A stretch of 64,000 bases of DNA from contig NW_006917104.1 in the NCBI RefSeq assembly GCF_000516985.1, forward strand, positions 496,001 to 560,000, read 5' to 3'. This document shows positions 24,821-36,900 of this stretch, piece after piece. This DNA comes from Pestalotiopsis fici W106-1 (Eukaryota; Ascomycota; Sordariomycetes; Amphisphaeriales; Sporocadaceae). The translations under genes were made by a program, and so were the position numbers. How positions within the stretch are numbered: position 1 is the stretch's first letter; each line of letters opens with the position of its first letter. The notes under the pieces were generated by a model. The model was not told the DNA's origin, ran no database searches, and worked only from the letters and a program-made list of their open reading frames with translations.

Positions 24821-26594
24821 TTTTATCCTCGAAAAACTCTAAACCGCTTAAATAAATCGTAATACCTATATACCGTGGTTATCCTATTTCCCTTCCCTAT
24901 CGTTCCTTTTTGCTTTATTTATAATATATGCTTATTATATTAAAATCTTTATCGGAAATAATAAAAAAACGAAAAGCTCGTAAACGGATTAAGCTTTTTA
25001 ATTTTATTAAATTAAACGGTCGTATTATAAATATATTATATACGCTTTATTTTAAAAATAAGCGTCCCTGCCGAATAGCGGACGAAAAATCAACTCGTTA
25101 TTTAAAATATATCGCGCATTTTTTCCGGAAATGCGATAATATTTTAGTAGCTTTTACGCTTCGGAAAATTTTAGATTAATAGCGGAAATTAAAGACCGAA
25201 AAAAAAAAATAAATAATAATTTTTTAAAACTTTACGAAAAAATAGCTAAGCTTTAATCCTTTTTAGCGGCTATTACTAATCGGTTATTTCGGATTCGAAA
25301 AATTAAAATACGAATAAAAGCTCGTAATTCCGAATTATTTACTCGTAATATAAAAGAATTAAATAAAAAAAATAGGGTTTTTCCTATTTTTAAAAATTAT
25401 AAATACTTCGTAATAAACGATTTTTAATCGTTAAGCATCCCTAATAAGCCCGATTAATCGGCACTCGGTTTCGGAAATAATTTTATAAATTTTAGTCCTT
25501 TTATCGAAGCTAAAAATATTAATTAAAAGCAATATAATTTTTAATATACTTCCTAAATTCCTAAATATTTTCCTTAAATAAGTAATTTTCCTATTTAACG
25601 TAAAACTAATATCCGCGTCTAACCTTTTTATAATCGATAATTTCTTTAATAATATATTTTTATTAATTTAGTTTTATTTTTAATATTTCGTCGATTTTAG
25701 CGTTTTTTAGTACTAATTCGAGTAATAAAATATAAAAAGTTTTATAATTTCTTATAATTTTTAATAGTTTAAATCGGTAATCAATATTCGAAATTTTTTT
25801 ATTAATTTTAAATAATCCAAATTTCTTAAAATCGAATTTATCGCTTAATCGTTTTATTTTAATATTTTTGCGTAAAAAATAAACTTTATCCCCTTTTTTA
25901 AAAATTAATCCCTTAATTTTTTTTTTATCGTATTAAAATTTTATCTTTTATTAAATAGCGATAAAAGTTTTTTAAAATTCTGCTTATAAATTTTTAAATT
26001 ATTCGACGCGTAATATCGCGTATAATACAAATTCTTTTCCTTTTAATAATTCCTTAATAATATCTAGTTCGTATCCGTAATTAGCGTAAAATAATAATAT
26101 TCCGGTAAATTCTCGTATTACATTATTATATACGAATTATGCGAATAATAATAATATAACCTAATTATCCTATTCGTAATTAACGTAACATCTAAAATAT
26201 TTTTTAAATACCTAATTTGCTCGTTTTATTTATCCGTTAATTTGCGGATAAAAAGCTATTAAAAGCTTATAATCGCATTTTAGCTAATTAATAAATAATA
26301 TCCAAAATTTCGACGTAAAAAATTTATCTTAATCTAAAATAATTTCGTTTAATAATCCGTATTAACTAGCTATCGTTCGAAAAAATATATAAGCTAATTC
26401 TTCCGCGTTATTAGCTTTTTTATATAAAAGGAAATACGCGTACTTTATAAATCGTTTTATAAATACTAAAATACTATCGTAAAAAGTCCTAGTTAAAGGT
26501 TCTTTTAAAAATAGTAGTTTTATTATAAAATCTAATATAATAAATTTCTATATTTTATTTAGCGGTGGTATAGGTTATAATTCTCTATACTATT

Positions 26595-26665
26595 AGTATC
26601 GTGCTAACTTTACCTTATTGCACAAATTACATTCTTTAATAATATTACTAATATATTTGCGTAAC
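26595..26665 (-). pseudogene. Integrase zinc-binding (HHCC) relic
   Basis: The minus-strand frame reads ISNIIKECNLCNKVKLAR, matching the C-x2-C half of the integrase HHCC motif with the usual following K. Surrounding frames contain stops caused by the AT-biased mutations. Confidence 0.6.
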
Positions 26666-27740
26666 TATAAATAATTAAAATATTATTAAATTCGTTTAAT
26701 TATCTTAAATACTCCTTAATATCTATTAATAAGTAATTCGTAATAATTTTTAATTATTTAATCGAATAATATTTCCTTAATCTTAATTTTATCGGCGTAT
26801 ATATTAAATATTCCGTTATTATTAGTTATCCTTTTAATCTAATTATTATCGTTACTAACCCTTATAGCTATATATAAAATTATAATTAATACTAAATTTC
26901 CTTCGTCATCTATTAAAAAAATAATATTAATTTCTTTTAATATTTCCTAAAAATAATCTAATTTTCGGCTAAAAGCGTCAGCTTTTCCGTTTTTTAATTT
27001 TTTACGGTAAATTATTTTAAAATTAAAATCTGCTAAAAATTCTGCCTATCTAATTTATCGCTTATTAAATTCTTTATTAATAATAAATAAAGCTAAGTTT
27101 TTATAATCGGTATAAATTTTAATTTAATATTTAATTCTACTAAAATAATATTTCTATTCCTAAAATGCTTCGATAATAATTATAAATTCTTTATTATAAA
27201 TCTAATAATTTAATTATTCCTTCGTAAATTTTTTATTATAAAACGCAACTAAATATAATTTCCCGTTATTATCCTTTTATATAAGCTATCCGCTTATAGC
27301 ATAATCTAAAGCGTCTATTTCGACCTTAAATTTTTGTTCCAAATCTATTATACGCATTATAGGTTCGTTTATAATTCGTTTTTTAACTGCTTTAAAAGCT
27401 TCCTATATTTTAGGTATCTAATCGAATAATATATCTTTTTTCGTTAAATGCGTAAGCGGTGCGGTAATATTTCCGAATCCCTAAATAAATATTTAGTAAA
27501 AATTTATAAATCCTAAAAAGGATCTAACTTCTATTACCGTTATCGGGGTAAGCCAATCCCTTACTATTAAAATTTTAAATAATTCTATTTTAATTTCTCC
27601 GGGGAATATTATATATTTTACGAAAATAACTTTTTTTTTTATAAAATTCGCTTTTTTTTAAATTAACTAGCAGGTTCGCGTTTTATAATTTTTATAATAC
27701 TATTTTAACGTATTATTAATATTTATTAAAATTCTTAAAA

Positions 27741-27785
27741 TAAATAAATATATCGTTAAAATATACTATTATAAATTTATCGAAA
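27741..27785 (-). pseudogene. Reverse transcriptase active-site relic
   Basis: The minus-strand frame reads KFIIVYFNDIFIYFK, the RIP-altered form of the conserved (I/V)VY-L-D-D-I-L-I-Y-S block of Ty3/Gypsy reverse transcriptases. The first catalytic Asp codon has become Asn, a G-to-A change. Confidence 0.75.
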
Positions 27786-30227
27786 TATTCTCTTAAAACG
27801 TCGTTAATTATATTTTAAAAGCTTGCTAATACGTTAATTAATCCGAAAAGCATAACCTTATATTTAAAATATCCGTATTTATAATAAAAAGCGGTTTTCT
27901 ATTTTTCTCCTTTTTTAATTTATATTAAGCCGTACGCGTTAGGCAAATCTAAAACTATAAACTATTAAGCTTTATATAATTTATCGCATAGGTCCTTAAT
28001 TAAAAATAAAAGGTATCGATTTTTAATCGTAATATCGTTAAGCTTACGGTAATTAATGCAAAATCTCTATTTAGGTTTCCCGTTTTTACTCTTTTTAGGT
28101 ATAAAAAATATTAGGTATCCCGCAAATAAAATAAATTCTATAATCTATCCTTTTTATAATATATCCGCTAAATATTCTTTTAATACCTTTTCGTGCTAAA
28201 ATTTCACTAAATATATTAGTATAAAATATAATTCCTTTCCTTCCTAAAAAGGTATTTTATAATCGTATTTTATATATTTTAATAATCCTATTTTTAATAT
28301 TTTATTAAATAAATCGCTAAACTCTTAATATTTTTTTAGTATTTTAGTTTCGAGTTTCGGCTTAATATGCTTAATTATAAAATAAAATCTAAATATTTTA
28401 AAATTGCTTAAAAACTTATTTTAGCGCTTTTTAAAGGCTAACTTTTTTTTTAATATATCCTACTAAAATTAGCCGATATTCCAATTTACTTTAGGATTAC
28501 TCGCTCGTAACTAAGGTATCCCTAGGATAATATCGTAATCCGTAATTTTTATAATATCGCACTTAAATCCTTCCTCATAATCCTAAATATAAATTTAAAT
28601 ATACGCAATCTCTATACTTACTATTCCGTTTCCGTACGATATAGGTTTTTTATTAATAATTTAAAATGCGTAAAGCGTTTTTTTTTGCTTTTATAATATT
28701 TATAAAGCGTTAACGATTATTAGCAAAATAAAATTTTTTTAAGCTTCCGTATTTATTAAAGCTCGTATTTTTTAGTTTATAATTTTAATTTAAATCGTAA
28801 AATATTCGTTAATATTAATACTGCTTATAGCATATATAGACTTTTTAGTCGGGGTCTATTTTTATCGCTTTAAAAATGCCCGTAATCGTTTCCCGAATTC
28901 CTATTAATTCGTTTATTAGCTCGTTGCGTTTCGGCGGCCGTATATACTTATTATTTTAATATATTTAGATTCTTTTTAGTTTATAAAGGTCGATTTCCGT
29001 ATTATTTAGGTAATTCGTCTATTTTTTATTATATATTAAGGGTATTTCTTTATTTTTTATCGTCCTTAAAAGGCTTTCTTAGCTCTTTATATCCTTAATA
29101 TACGAAATATAGGCTAATAATAATCCTAATATAGGTTTTTCCCGTTTTTTCTATTATTTCGATAATTAGTCGTAATAATAAATTAGCTATTAAATATATA
29201 AATAATTCGTATTTATTATTTATAGCTTATACTAAATTTTCGGCATTATCGTTTCCTAATTAAATAGCTATAACGCGGATACGTCCTATTATTTTATATT
29301 CTTTAAAAAAATGCTATATTTTAATTTTTTTTATTACGTAATATTCGCAATTATAATATAGGCATTCTTCCTATTTCCTATCCCCGTTTTTTAAATATCG
29401 GTCTAAATTTTATAATTATGCATAAAGCACTACGAATCCTTAAGGGTCGATATAACTAATTTTTATATTTTTTATTTTTCCCGCCCTAAAAGGGTAATAA
29501 ATAGCGTTTTTATTATATTATAAAAAAATATCCCTTTTCGGATTTTATTTTATAAATATATATTATAACCAGGGTCGATATATCCGTATTATGCTACGGT
29601 ATTATATGCTAAATATATATAGGTAAGCTTTGCGTCGTCTCCTATTATTACTCCTAGGGTTCGTCGGGTCTATAAAATATTAGTCTTTTTTTAAAGGATT
29701 TTTACAAATTATAATGCGGTATCCTATTATTCTATTATAATAATAATTATATCGTAAATATAGCTAATTCCGTTTTTAAATATATAATCGATAATATATT
29801 TTTCGTCGTTATTTTAAATAAATTTAACGAATCTATCTTTTTTTTACTTATTAAAATTTATATCGATATCGATGCTTTCTTCGTAACTAAAAATATTATC
29901 GTATAAATTTTATTAATTCTAGCCTTCTGCCTATTTTATTTAGTAATATACTTTATTTTCTAAAGCATCCGAAAATATACGATTATTATTATTTTAAAAT
30001 TAACTTTATTTTCTAAAATATACGGTCTTTTTTAATCGTATAGCTATTAAGGTTTTCCGTTTTTAAAAATACTATTTATTTTTATCCTTATTAAATTTAT
30101 ATATTCGATATCCGTTGTTAAAATACGCCGTTTAAAAAAATAATTCGTAAAATATATTATCCCTTTTAATATTATTAAACTGCCTTTTACCTTTTAATAC
30201 TAGCTTAAATCTTATTTTTTTAGGTTA

Positions 30228-30280
30228 GCGATATTCGTTAGCGTAATATTTTAATTTATCGCAATTATAGCATTTAACTT
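30228..30280 (-). pseudogene. Gag zinc-knuckle (CCHC) relic
   Basis: The minus-strand frame reads KCYNCDKLKYYANEYR, matching C-x2-C-x4-H-x4-C. The last Cys and the His are lost as Tyr codons, as expected from C-to-T changes. Confidence 0.7.
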
Positions 30281-31320
30281 TAAATTTATTTTTGCGCTAA
30301 ATAGCGTTAAAATCTATTTATCCGCTATAAATTCCGTATAAGGTTTTATCGCGCTAATTATTTTTAGGTTATAGGTTATTTCGTAATTTACCTATATTAG
30401 CGTAATTACGTTAAAAATATAGCGTAAGGTAATTCTTTTTTTTTTCGTTTTATCGAGCGTATAACTAATTATCGATTTTAACGGTAAATTCGCTATATTT
30501 GCTAAATTCGGCTAATAATTTAAAAATTTTGCTAAATTCGTTTTTAATACCGTTTTTAAATTTTCGATAATATAATATAATCCTAATATCGTCGGTATAT
30601 TTTATTTTAGCGATAATACGCTTAAAATCTGCCGTATAATTAAATACGGATTTTTTTTATTTAAAGTTCTTAAATTCCCTTTTAGCTTATCGTTTTTCGT
30701 CCGGATTTTAAAATAAAAATCGAAGCGCTGCTTTAAATCCTGTATAATTTTAGAAAATATTTTAAATTTCTGCTTTGCATAATTCTATTTACCACTCGTG
30801 CTTAATTACGTCCGAAAAATAGGGTTCGAATTAGGCAAATGCTTGTTTTTTAAAATAAAACGTAACGTAAAATATTTTTTATTTTTTTGTTATAAATTAA
30901 TTGCCGTAAAAAGTCTAGTAAGCTTAAACCTAGGCCAAAAATCCTCGGAGTAATCCGGGAATATTATTAAAAGCCGTTAATATGCTAAGCTTAAGCTTTT
31001 CGGAATAAACTAAAGTAAAAATAATATTAGCTGCCTTAGCTATAATATTATTAAAATTCTGCAATTCCTATATAATTTATCCTATTTAGGCTTTACGTAT
31101 AAAAAAAGTAGTTTTTTTTTTTAAATGCGCGGATCTTTTTAACTAATTCTAAATATTAATTTTTAATTAATTCGAAATTATCTTTTTCTATCTCTTGCGT
31201 AAGCGAGCGCTAGGAATATTTAAATAAAAAAAAAAGGAGTTTTTCCGGTTAACGATATTTTGCTAAATATTACTTAAAATTTTTTTTAAAAGTAATATAC
31301 CTAAATAAAAATAATTAAAA

Positions 31321-31836
31321 TATAACGACTATATTACGGGTTTTTAAAATAAACTTAAAATATAAAAAATATTAGGGTTTATACTAATAAGGGACGGTAG
31401 CTTTAAAAGAAATATTAAGCAATAAATATTTAAAAGTAAAAATAATCGAATTAATTTATAAAAATAATCGTTAAAGCGTATTAAATATTTTACCTATAAA
31501 TAAAATAAATATTTAAATTAATTATTAAAGTAATAACTATTTATATAAAAAACTTTTTTATAATATATATTTATTTATTCCTTTACTAATATCCTTTAAA
31601 TTATAATATTAAGCCGATTCTATAGCCCTAAAATCGATAAAATTCAATAATCCTAATAATCTAATCGTCTAAATTATTGCTAAAACTATAATCCTATTAA
31701 GCAGCTGGCTAGCAGCTATTAAAGATAGTGGTTCCCGTCTTGTCCTGTTCCCGGCTTTCGGTACTAAGCCCCTCCCTTTTTTCTTTAAGCGCCAACACAC
31801 TTGTTTGTTCTTATGCAAGGGTGCATGTTCGTAACA
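31321..31836 (-). repeat. 5' LTR (right copy)
   Basis: This is the partner of 24286-24800. The last 150 bases (about 31690-31836) are clearly less AT-rich than the left partner, with readable stretches such as CCCGTCTTGTCCTGTTCCC. It ends GTAACA directly before the duplicated TGAAT. Confidence 0.87.
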
Positions 31837-31841
31837 TGAAT
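31837..31841. repeat. Right target-site duplication TGAAT
   Basis: Identical to 24281-24285. The host gene reading frame resumes immediately after it. Confidence 0.85.
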
Positions 31842-32443
31842 ATGGCTGTTACATCTCCCCCGCTGTCGACAGTGAAGAGTCACGCAGACCGCTTTTGCAC
31901 GAGGTAAATCAGCTAGAACATCCAGATGGCAGCCTTCCGACTGTTAGATCGTCTCGCTCGCCTCGTTCACGTCACCGTTCACTGCGGTACCACGTTTTCC
32001 ATTTCTTTATCGGTTTTTGTCTCATATCCCTGGCCGGATATATCCTTTCACATGCGGCTGCCACCATTGTGGATGAGATTGGGGTTCCGGACGTCTTCTT
32101 CGGTGTGGTATTGCTCGCAATTGCAACTACAATTCCCGAGAAGTTTATTGCTATTGTTAGTGGACAACGTGGGCACGCGGGTGTCCTCGTCGCCAATACA
32201 GTTGGCTCTAACATCTTTCTCCTCACGCTTTGCTTGGGAATCGTTATGTTTACCACGTCAGGTGATTCGGCGCATGGTGACATTAGTCTTCCTGAGCTTG
32301 GTGCTATGTGGGGCTCGACACTTGCGTTCACCCTTACGATCTGGTTTGGCACAAGGATTTATCGGTGGATTGGAGCCGCAATGCTTACATGTTACTTAGC
32401 TTTCATTGTGTTGGAATTTGCGGTTGTTGGTGGTGTATTGTGA

Positions 32444-32625
32444 GCTGCTCATTTGATAATAACTTTTGATTGATGCGCACTTGTCAAGTCTCGTGTGTAG
32501 ATGATATTACACGTTTCCTACACGAACCTAAACACGAGTGTTGGGTAGTTTGATGTAATGGTATGTACAGTATATACTGTACTGCGCAAACAGTACCGGT
32601 TCATCTTTGGCACTGACCTAAAGGT
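32444..32625. other. Short spacer after the exchanger
   Basis: No coding signal. Probable 3' region of the disrupted exchanger gene. Confidence 0.3.
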
Positions 32626-32930
32626 ACCTCAGTCAGACCCATCCAGTATTATCATCGGGGAGTACTCCGAGCAGCCAAGATTCGCTTTTATAGCCGTTTG
32701 GGAAGTTTTGGTCCTTGAAGATCAAATTAATAATATCCATTCGAAAACCCGAAACCCCCTGTTCGAGCCAGAATTGGGCAATATCGTGCACCTCGTCTCC
32801 GACGTGAGGACTCTCACAATTAACAAGGAACAAGGTCATACGTCGGCGACTTTGCTCCCAAATTCGCCATCCATCGCGAATGGTTCTTCTTCAGTCAGAT
32901 ATGGAGGGCCTAGATGGTAAGTGACGATGC
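32626..32930 (-). pseudogene. GH13 alpha-glucosidase (maltase-type) relic
   Basis: A minus-strand frame (about 32800-32690) reads DEVHDIAQFWLEQGVSGFRM then DIINLIFKDQNFPN. This matches conserved region II of GH13 oligo-1,6-glucosidase/maltase enzymes, where R-x-D holds the nucleophile Asp: the GFRMD block is present. An upstream piece in another minus-strand frame (about 32930-32840) may belong to the preceding part of the domain, so at least one frame break or intron lies between. No start, first half or C-terminal half is visible, so this is a fragment of a once full-length gene of about 600 residues. A plus-strand open frame across the same bases is therefore rejected. Confidence 0.6.
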
Positions 32931-33182
32931 GGCAGCGAGTGTGTACCAAAGAAAAGAAAAGGACTAATCCAATGGCTATTAGGCCGCTTCCGTTCCCTAT
33001 GGCCGAGGAGCAAGCCAACGAACTTGAGGATGGAATGAAGAGAGATGACTCGGTTCCTCACCTGGCTCAAGACTTTGTTTATTCCAGTATCATATACTAA
33101 GATCTCATTTTCGGTTAACCAGATATGTCTCGTTTTTATCATCCGCTTTTGATTACTGATCTATACTTTTATTTCATTTTTA

Positions 33183-33703
33183 GCTCCTCCTTCCTCAGGA
33201 TTTGAAGAGCTAGGACACCCAAAGAAGGTTGAGCTTGACTTTTTGTTACAAAAGTACCCGGATATTGCAAAGCACCAAAGGGTTGATTCATCGCACGAGG
33301 TATCGTTTGGCGAAGACGGCCTTGTGTTTGCGGTTATTGGTAGAGAGTCTAAATCTTGGTCTATTTGCCATAGACTTCCTGATTCACTCCATCAGTGCCA
33401 CGATTTAAGAGCGTGGGAGACGGACCCTGGTCTCATGTCCACCTTCGTTCCGCGTGTCTGGCCGGAGCCAAGCAAAGCTGGATTTGCCAGACTGGTACAC
33501 GGTTGGCAGACTCTTTTTGTCGCTATGATACCTCATACGACCTGTGTGGTTGTTATTCAGGTCTCCAGGAACTGCTTGACGCTCAAGTCGAACAATACCA
33601 GACCGATCTAAAAGACCCAAAAACAAGGTTCACAACGCCGAGTATATACATTTGGGTTCGTGCACCTTCAGACTTCCACATTCACAGTGCTAATGATGTT
33701 TAA
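33183..33703 (+). other. Possible multi-exon coding fragment, unrecognised
   Basis: Two overlapping plus-strand frames (33243-33611 and 33395-33703) have a protein-like composition, with SGFEELGHPKKVELDFLLQK in the first and CGCYSGLQELLDAQVEQYQ in the second. A TTTTTAG acceptor-like site precedes the first near 33182. The frames could be joined by an intron or a frameshift, but I find no convincing junction, start or family. It may be a real unknown gene or a decayed one. Confidence 0.3.
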
Positions 33704-33913
33704 CAGAGTCTGGCACTAAACATAGGCGATCCAACCAGCTGGTTCATCGCATTTGCGAGCAACGAAGTCTACCATAGTAACGCAGGGCAAATCGGTCAAC
33801 CGACTCAGGGTACCCCGTACGCAGAGTTCGAAACATTGTTTTCAGCAAACTAAGGGTGGCATTGGGTACCTGTACACTATTGAAGATACTATCATACAGT
33901 GCCTCAGCGATTC

Positions 33914-36900
33914 TTATTTTGAACAGACACAAGACCCCGTGATGCCAAGAATACCTAGGTATGTGCCGTCTGGATCATCAATGTAGCCCTGGCACTCGGT
34001 GCTGCCGTTGATTTTTCCAACGGCACAATCCGGATCAGAATAGACGTCTACGAAAATTCCATGGCATTCATCCACGGTGAGCGGTCCAGTGAGGGCGCAA
34101 TCCAATTTAGAGCCGCGGGCCCACGTAGCACCACCGACACCAGCTACACCAATAGCATGATGGTTGCTACAACTGCGTGTTTTAAAAAAGATCAGTCACG
34201 GTTCGACAGTGCCGTCGGATGTTGGTATGGAGCAAACTTACGGACTATCAATAATGCTCTGGCAAAAGTCGTTGATTATATCATCGGTGAAAACGGGTTC
34301 CGCAATCTGACAACTCTGACCCGGGACGCCACATGCTCCCAAAGACACAACGTCGTCAACATCAGCCCAGCCCTTGGGTGTCGGCGTCGCAGCAACCGTG
34401 GTAGTTGGAGTAAGGGTGACGGTCGACACAAACGTGTAGTCGCAGGGCAGCGATCCCGTCAGGGTCGGGAGCGTATAGCCCGGACTGTCGTCGCAAGTGC
34501 AAAATGCGGTATTGATGCCCTGGTCCGGATCCTCGGCTACTCGGCAAGCCGCCGTCACCGCGGGCAGAGGTGTTCCCGTCACCAGTGTCTTGCTGCCGCC
34601 TGCGCATGCCGTGTACGTGATGCCACCAATGGCGTCCACTGAGCTGGTCGAGCACGCAATGACGTCGCCATATGGGTCGGTATATGTATATCCTGCGGTA
34701 TTGGCGGCGGTTGTGGCGGCGGTGATGGTGGGCAAAGCAGTATATGCGCAAGGCGACGAAGTTCCAGCAAGTGTCGGTAGGGTGGTGTCGTAGTCGCTGC
34801 ATACACAGTATGCAGTGCTGATACCTGCATCCGGATCCTGGGCAATGACACAAGTGGGCATGGGCGTGATCGAGGACACACCAATGGGTGCTGTAGTCGT
34901 GATACCACCAGCAGTTGTAGTAGCTGGCGCTGTAGTCGCGGGAATCGGCAGACCTGGGTCAGTATAAGGATCTTCGTCATCACCAACGTGATCGCCCGCG
35001 CACAGGTTGTACGACGTCTCGGCGTTATTATTGAATGACTCGAGGATGATGTGCTGATCCACACGTCCGTCGCCATTGAGGTCGTTGTAGTAGGTACACG
35101 TGCCGGCACTGTACACGTCGTTAGCTCTCTTTAATTGTACAATTACATGTTTTAAAATGAACATGATGAATACTCACACGTTACCAGCATATGCATACGC
35201 GGGTTGCAAGTCTGCGTCTACGTCCCAATGATAGCTCGACCCGGCAACATTCTCTGGCCCATCGTTGTAATAGACATAGCCGTCACCAGAGAACTTTTCA
35301 GTCCAGATGATATCAACCTTGCCGTCTCCGTTGACGTCGCCGAGTTGAAAATTAGCACGGTCGTATCCCTTGGGGCCGAAGAATTGCGTGTTATACGTCC
35401 ATGAGCCGTCCGTCTCGTGGACGTAGCCAGACATTGTTCCATCAGGGGCAATACAGACATAATCGTCTCGACCGTTGCCGCTGATGTCACCCCAGCGGAT
35501 CGGAATATCATGGATTCCTATGCCCTTGGTATAGGGACACGACAGAGCTGGTGCCGGATCGGCTTGATACTCCCAGCTCCAAGTGGTGCCGTCATACTGG
35601 TTGATAAAAACGGAGACATGATTGTCATTATCTGGGTCCGTCCAGACAATGTCATCTTTGCCGTCGCCGTCAAAGTCTGTGAGATGCAAGTCACGGCGGT
35701 CGAGGTACTGGCCGATCAGCGTCTGGGGGTCGAACATGTCCTGCTGCGGTTGGATCCAGTAACTCTCGCCCTCGGTGATGTAGTCGACGCCGCCGTTTGG
35801 GAAAATAATCATTTTCCCGCCCGAATACGCCCACACATAGTCTTGGCGTCCCGTGGCACTTCCCTGCATATTGCCATACTTGTCGCCGTCGGCCTTGAGC
35901 TTGGCTGCACCGCTACCAGTATTCTGCCACACGCGCATATTAAAAGTGTGCAGGTCGCCGTCGGCAATGTGCTCCATGTAGACATAGTCCTGGCGGCCTA
36001 GCAAGGAAAATGCCGCGGACTCGCCGTAGATGCGGGCAAAGTGGATGCGGTCGCGGTCAACATCGCCATCGAAGCTTGCCAGATGCGTCGGACCACTGGT
36101 TGCACCCGTGTAAAAGCCCTGACGCCAGGCGACGTTGAGACCGTTGCCGACTATTCCTTTCAAGCAGCTACGCGAGTTGGTCCATGTGTAGGTCGTGCCT
36201 ACATCCGCAACCCACATCCAATCGTCGCGCCCATCGCCATTGAGATCTTCAAACCGTACACCGGCCAGGTCATCCATATCGCCGCCTGTCCAGCGAGTGC
36301 CCATCTCCTGCCTGGGGAACAAAGAATGGTCAGCATAAGTTCTGTGTCGATTTGATGTCGCACCCATAGACTTACCAGACATTTGGCACGTCGGCGGTTC
36401 CACCGTTGCGCCAAACATGAGCAGTGCCGTCGGCATCGAGGCCGATAAAGTCCGCACGACCATCACCATCAATATCACCGAGCCGCACCTGCGCCTGAGG
36501 AAAGTTGGGATCGGCATCCTTGATGAGTCCAATCGAGGTCCATGTAGGTCCGCTACTACCACTGCCATCGCCGTTGTTGATGACACCGTAAAGAGCACCA
36601 TCGGGGTTGCTAATGCAGACAAAGTCGTCTAGACCGTCTGCATTGAGATCGATAAACCTCCCACCACGAGGGATGCACTGGTTGGGGAAATTTGTCATGT
36701 CATCAATCTTGGTCATGACTCCATCCCCGTCGTTGCGCCAAAGTGCATACGTAATCGACCCATCAGTTTCGTTGATCCAGCCCAAGAGGTCGTCGCGCTC
36801 CTGATTGAACAATCGAGCAAAGTACCATTGGTTGCGGTCCCACTGGCTGGTGATGGTGAGCAGAATACCCTGCTCTTCGCTATTGTGATAGTAGATACCA

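Larger units (their letters stand above)
24286..31836 (-). mobile_element. RIP-degenerated Ty3/Gypsy LTR retrotransposon, 7551 bp
   Basis: The element is extremely AT-rich and flanked by LTRs of 515 and 516 bp and a 5-bp duplication. It is oriented on the minus strand. The order from right to left is a gag-type zinc knuckle (about 30228-30280), a reverse transcriptase active site (about 27741-27785) and an integrase zinc-binding motif (about 26595-26665), which is the Ty3/Gypsy order with integrase after reverse transcriptase. A purine-rich tract adjoins the left (3') LTR. Stop codons fill every frame, and nearly all differences between the LTRs are C/T or G/A changes, consistent with RIP. 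It is non-autonomous now. The outer minus-strand LTR ends read TGTTAC and GTTATA, close to the TG...CA rule. Confidence 0.88.
23646..32443 (+). pseudogene. CaCA-type cation (Na+/Ca2+ or Ca2+/H+) exchanger split by an LTR retrotransposon
   Basis: Left part: exons 23646-23816 and 23877-24285. Right part: 31842-32443. The left part has hydrophobic helices and the alpha-1 repeat of the superfamily (GNVVGSVISNILGAFSLGLL). It ends in an acidic loop (DSSSDSDGCSDGSSD), typical of the cytosolic loop of these transporters. The right part has the second helix set with ATTIPEKFIAI and the alpha-2 repeat NTVGSNIFLL. Removing the element 24286-31836 and one copy of TGAAT joins the two parts in the same frame, so the host gene was intact at insertion. 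As it stands the left part runs 2 codons into the LTR and stops at 24288-24290, giving about 194 residues with only half of the transport core. Neither half shows other stops, so the insertion looks recent. Expected original role: Ca2+ or other cation exchange across an internal or plasma membrane. Confidence 0.85.

Noticed and set aside
24928..25179. Open frame of 83 residues inside the retrotransposon
   Set aside because: It is on the strand opposite to the element's genes and consists of Lys/Ile-rich codons expected from AT-rich DNA.
32558..32920. Plus-strand open frame of 120 codons ending at a GTAAGT
   Set aside because: The minus strand of the same bases carries clear GH13 sequence, so the plus-strand frame is a shadow.
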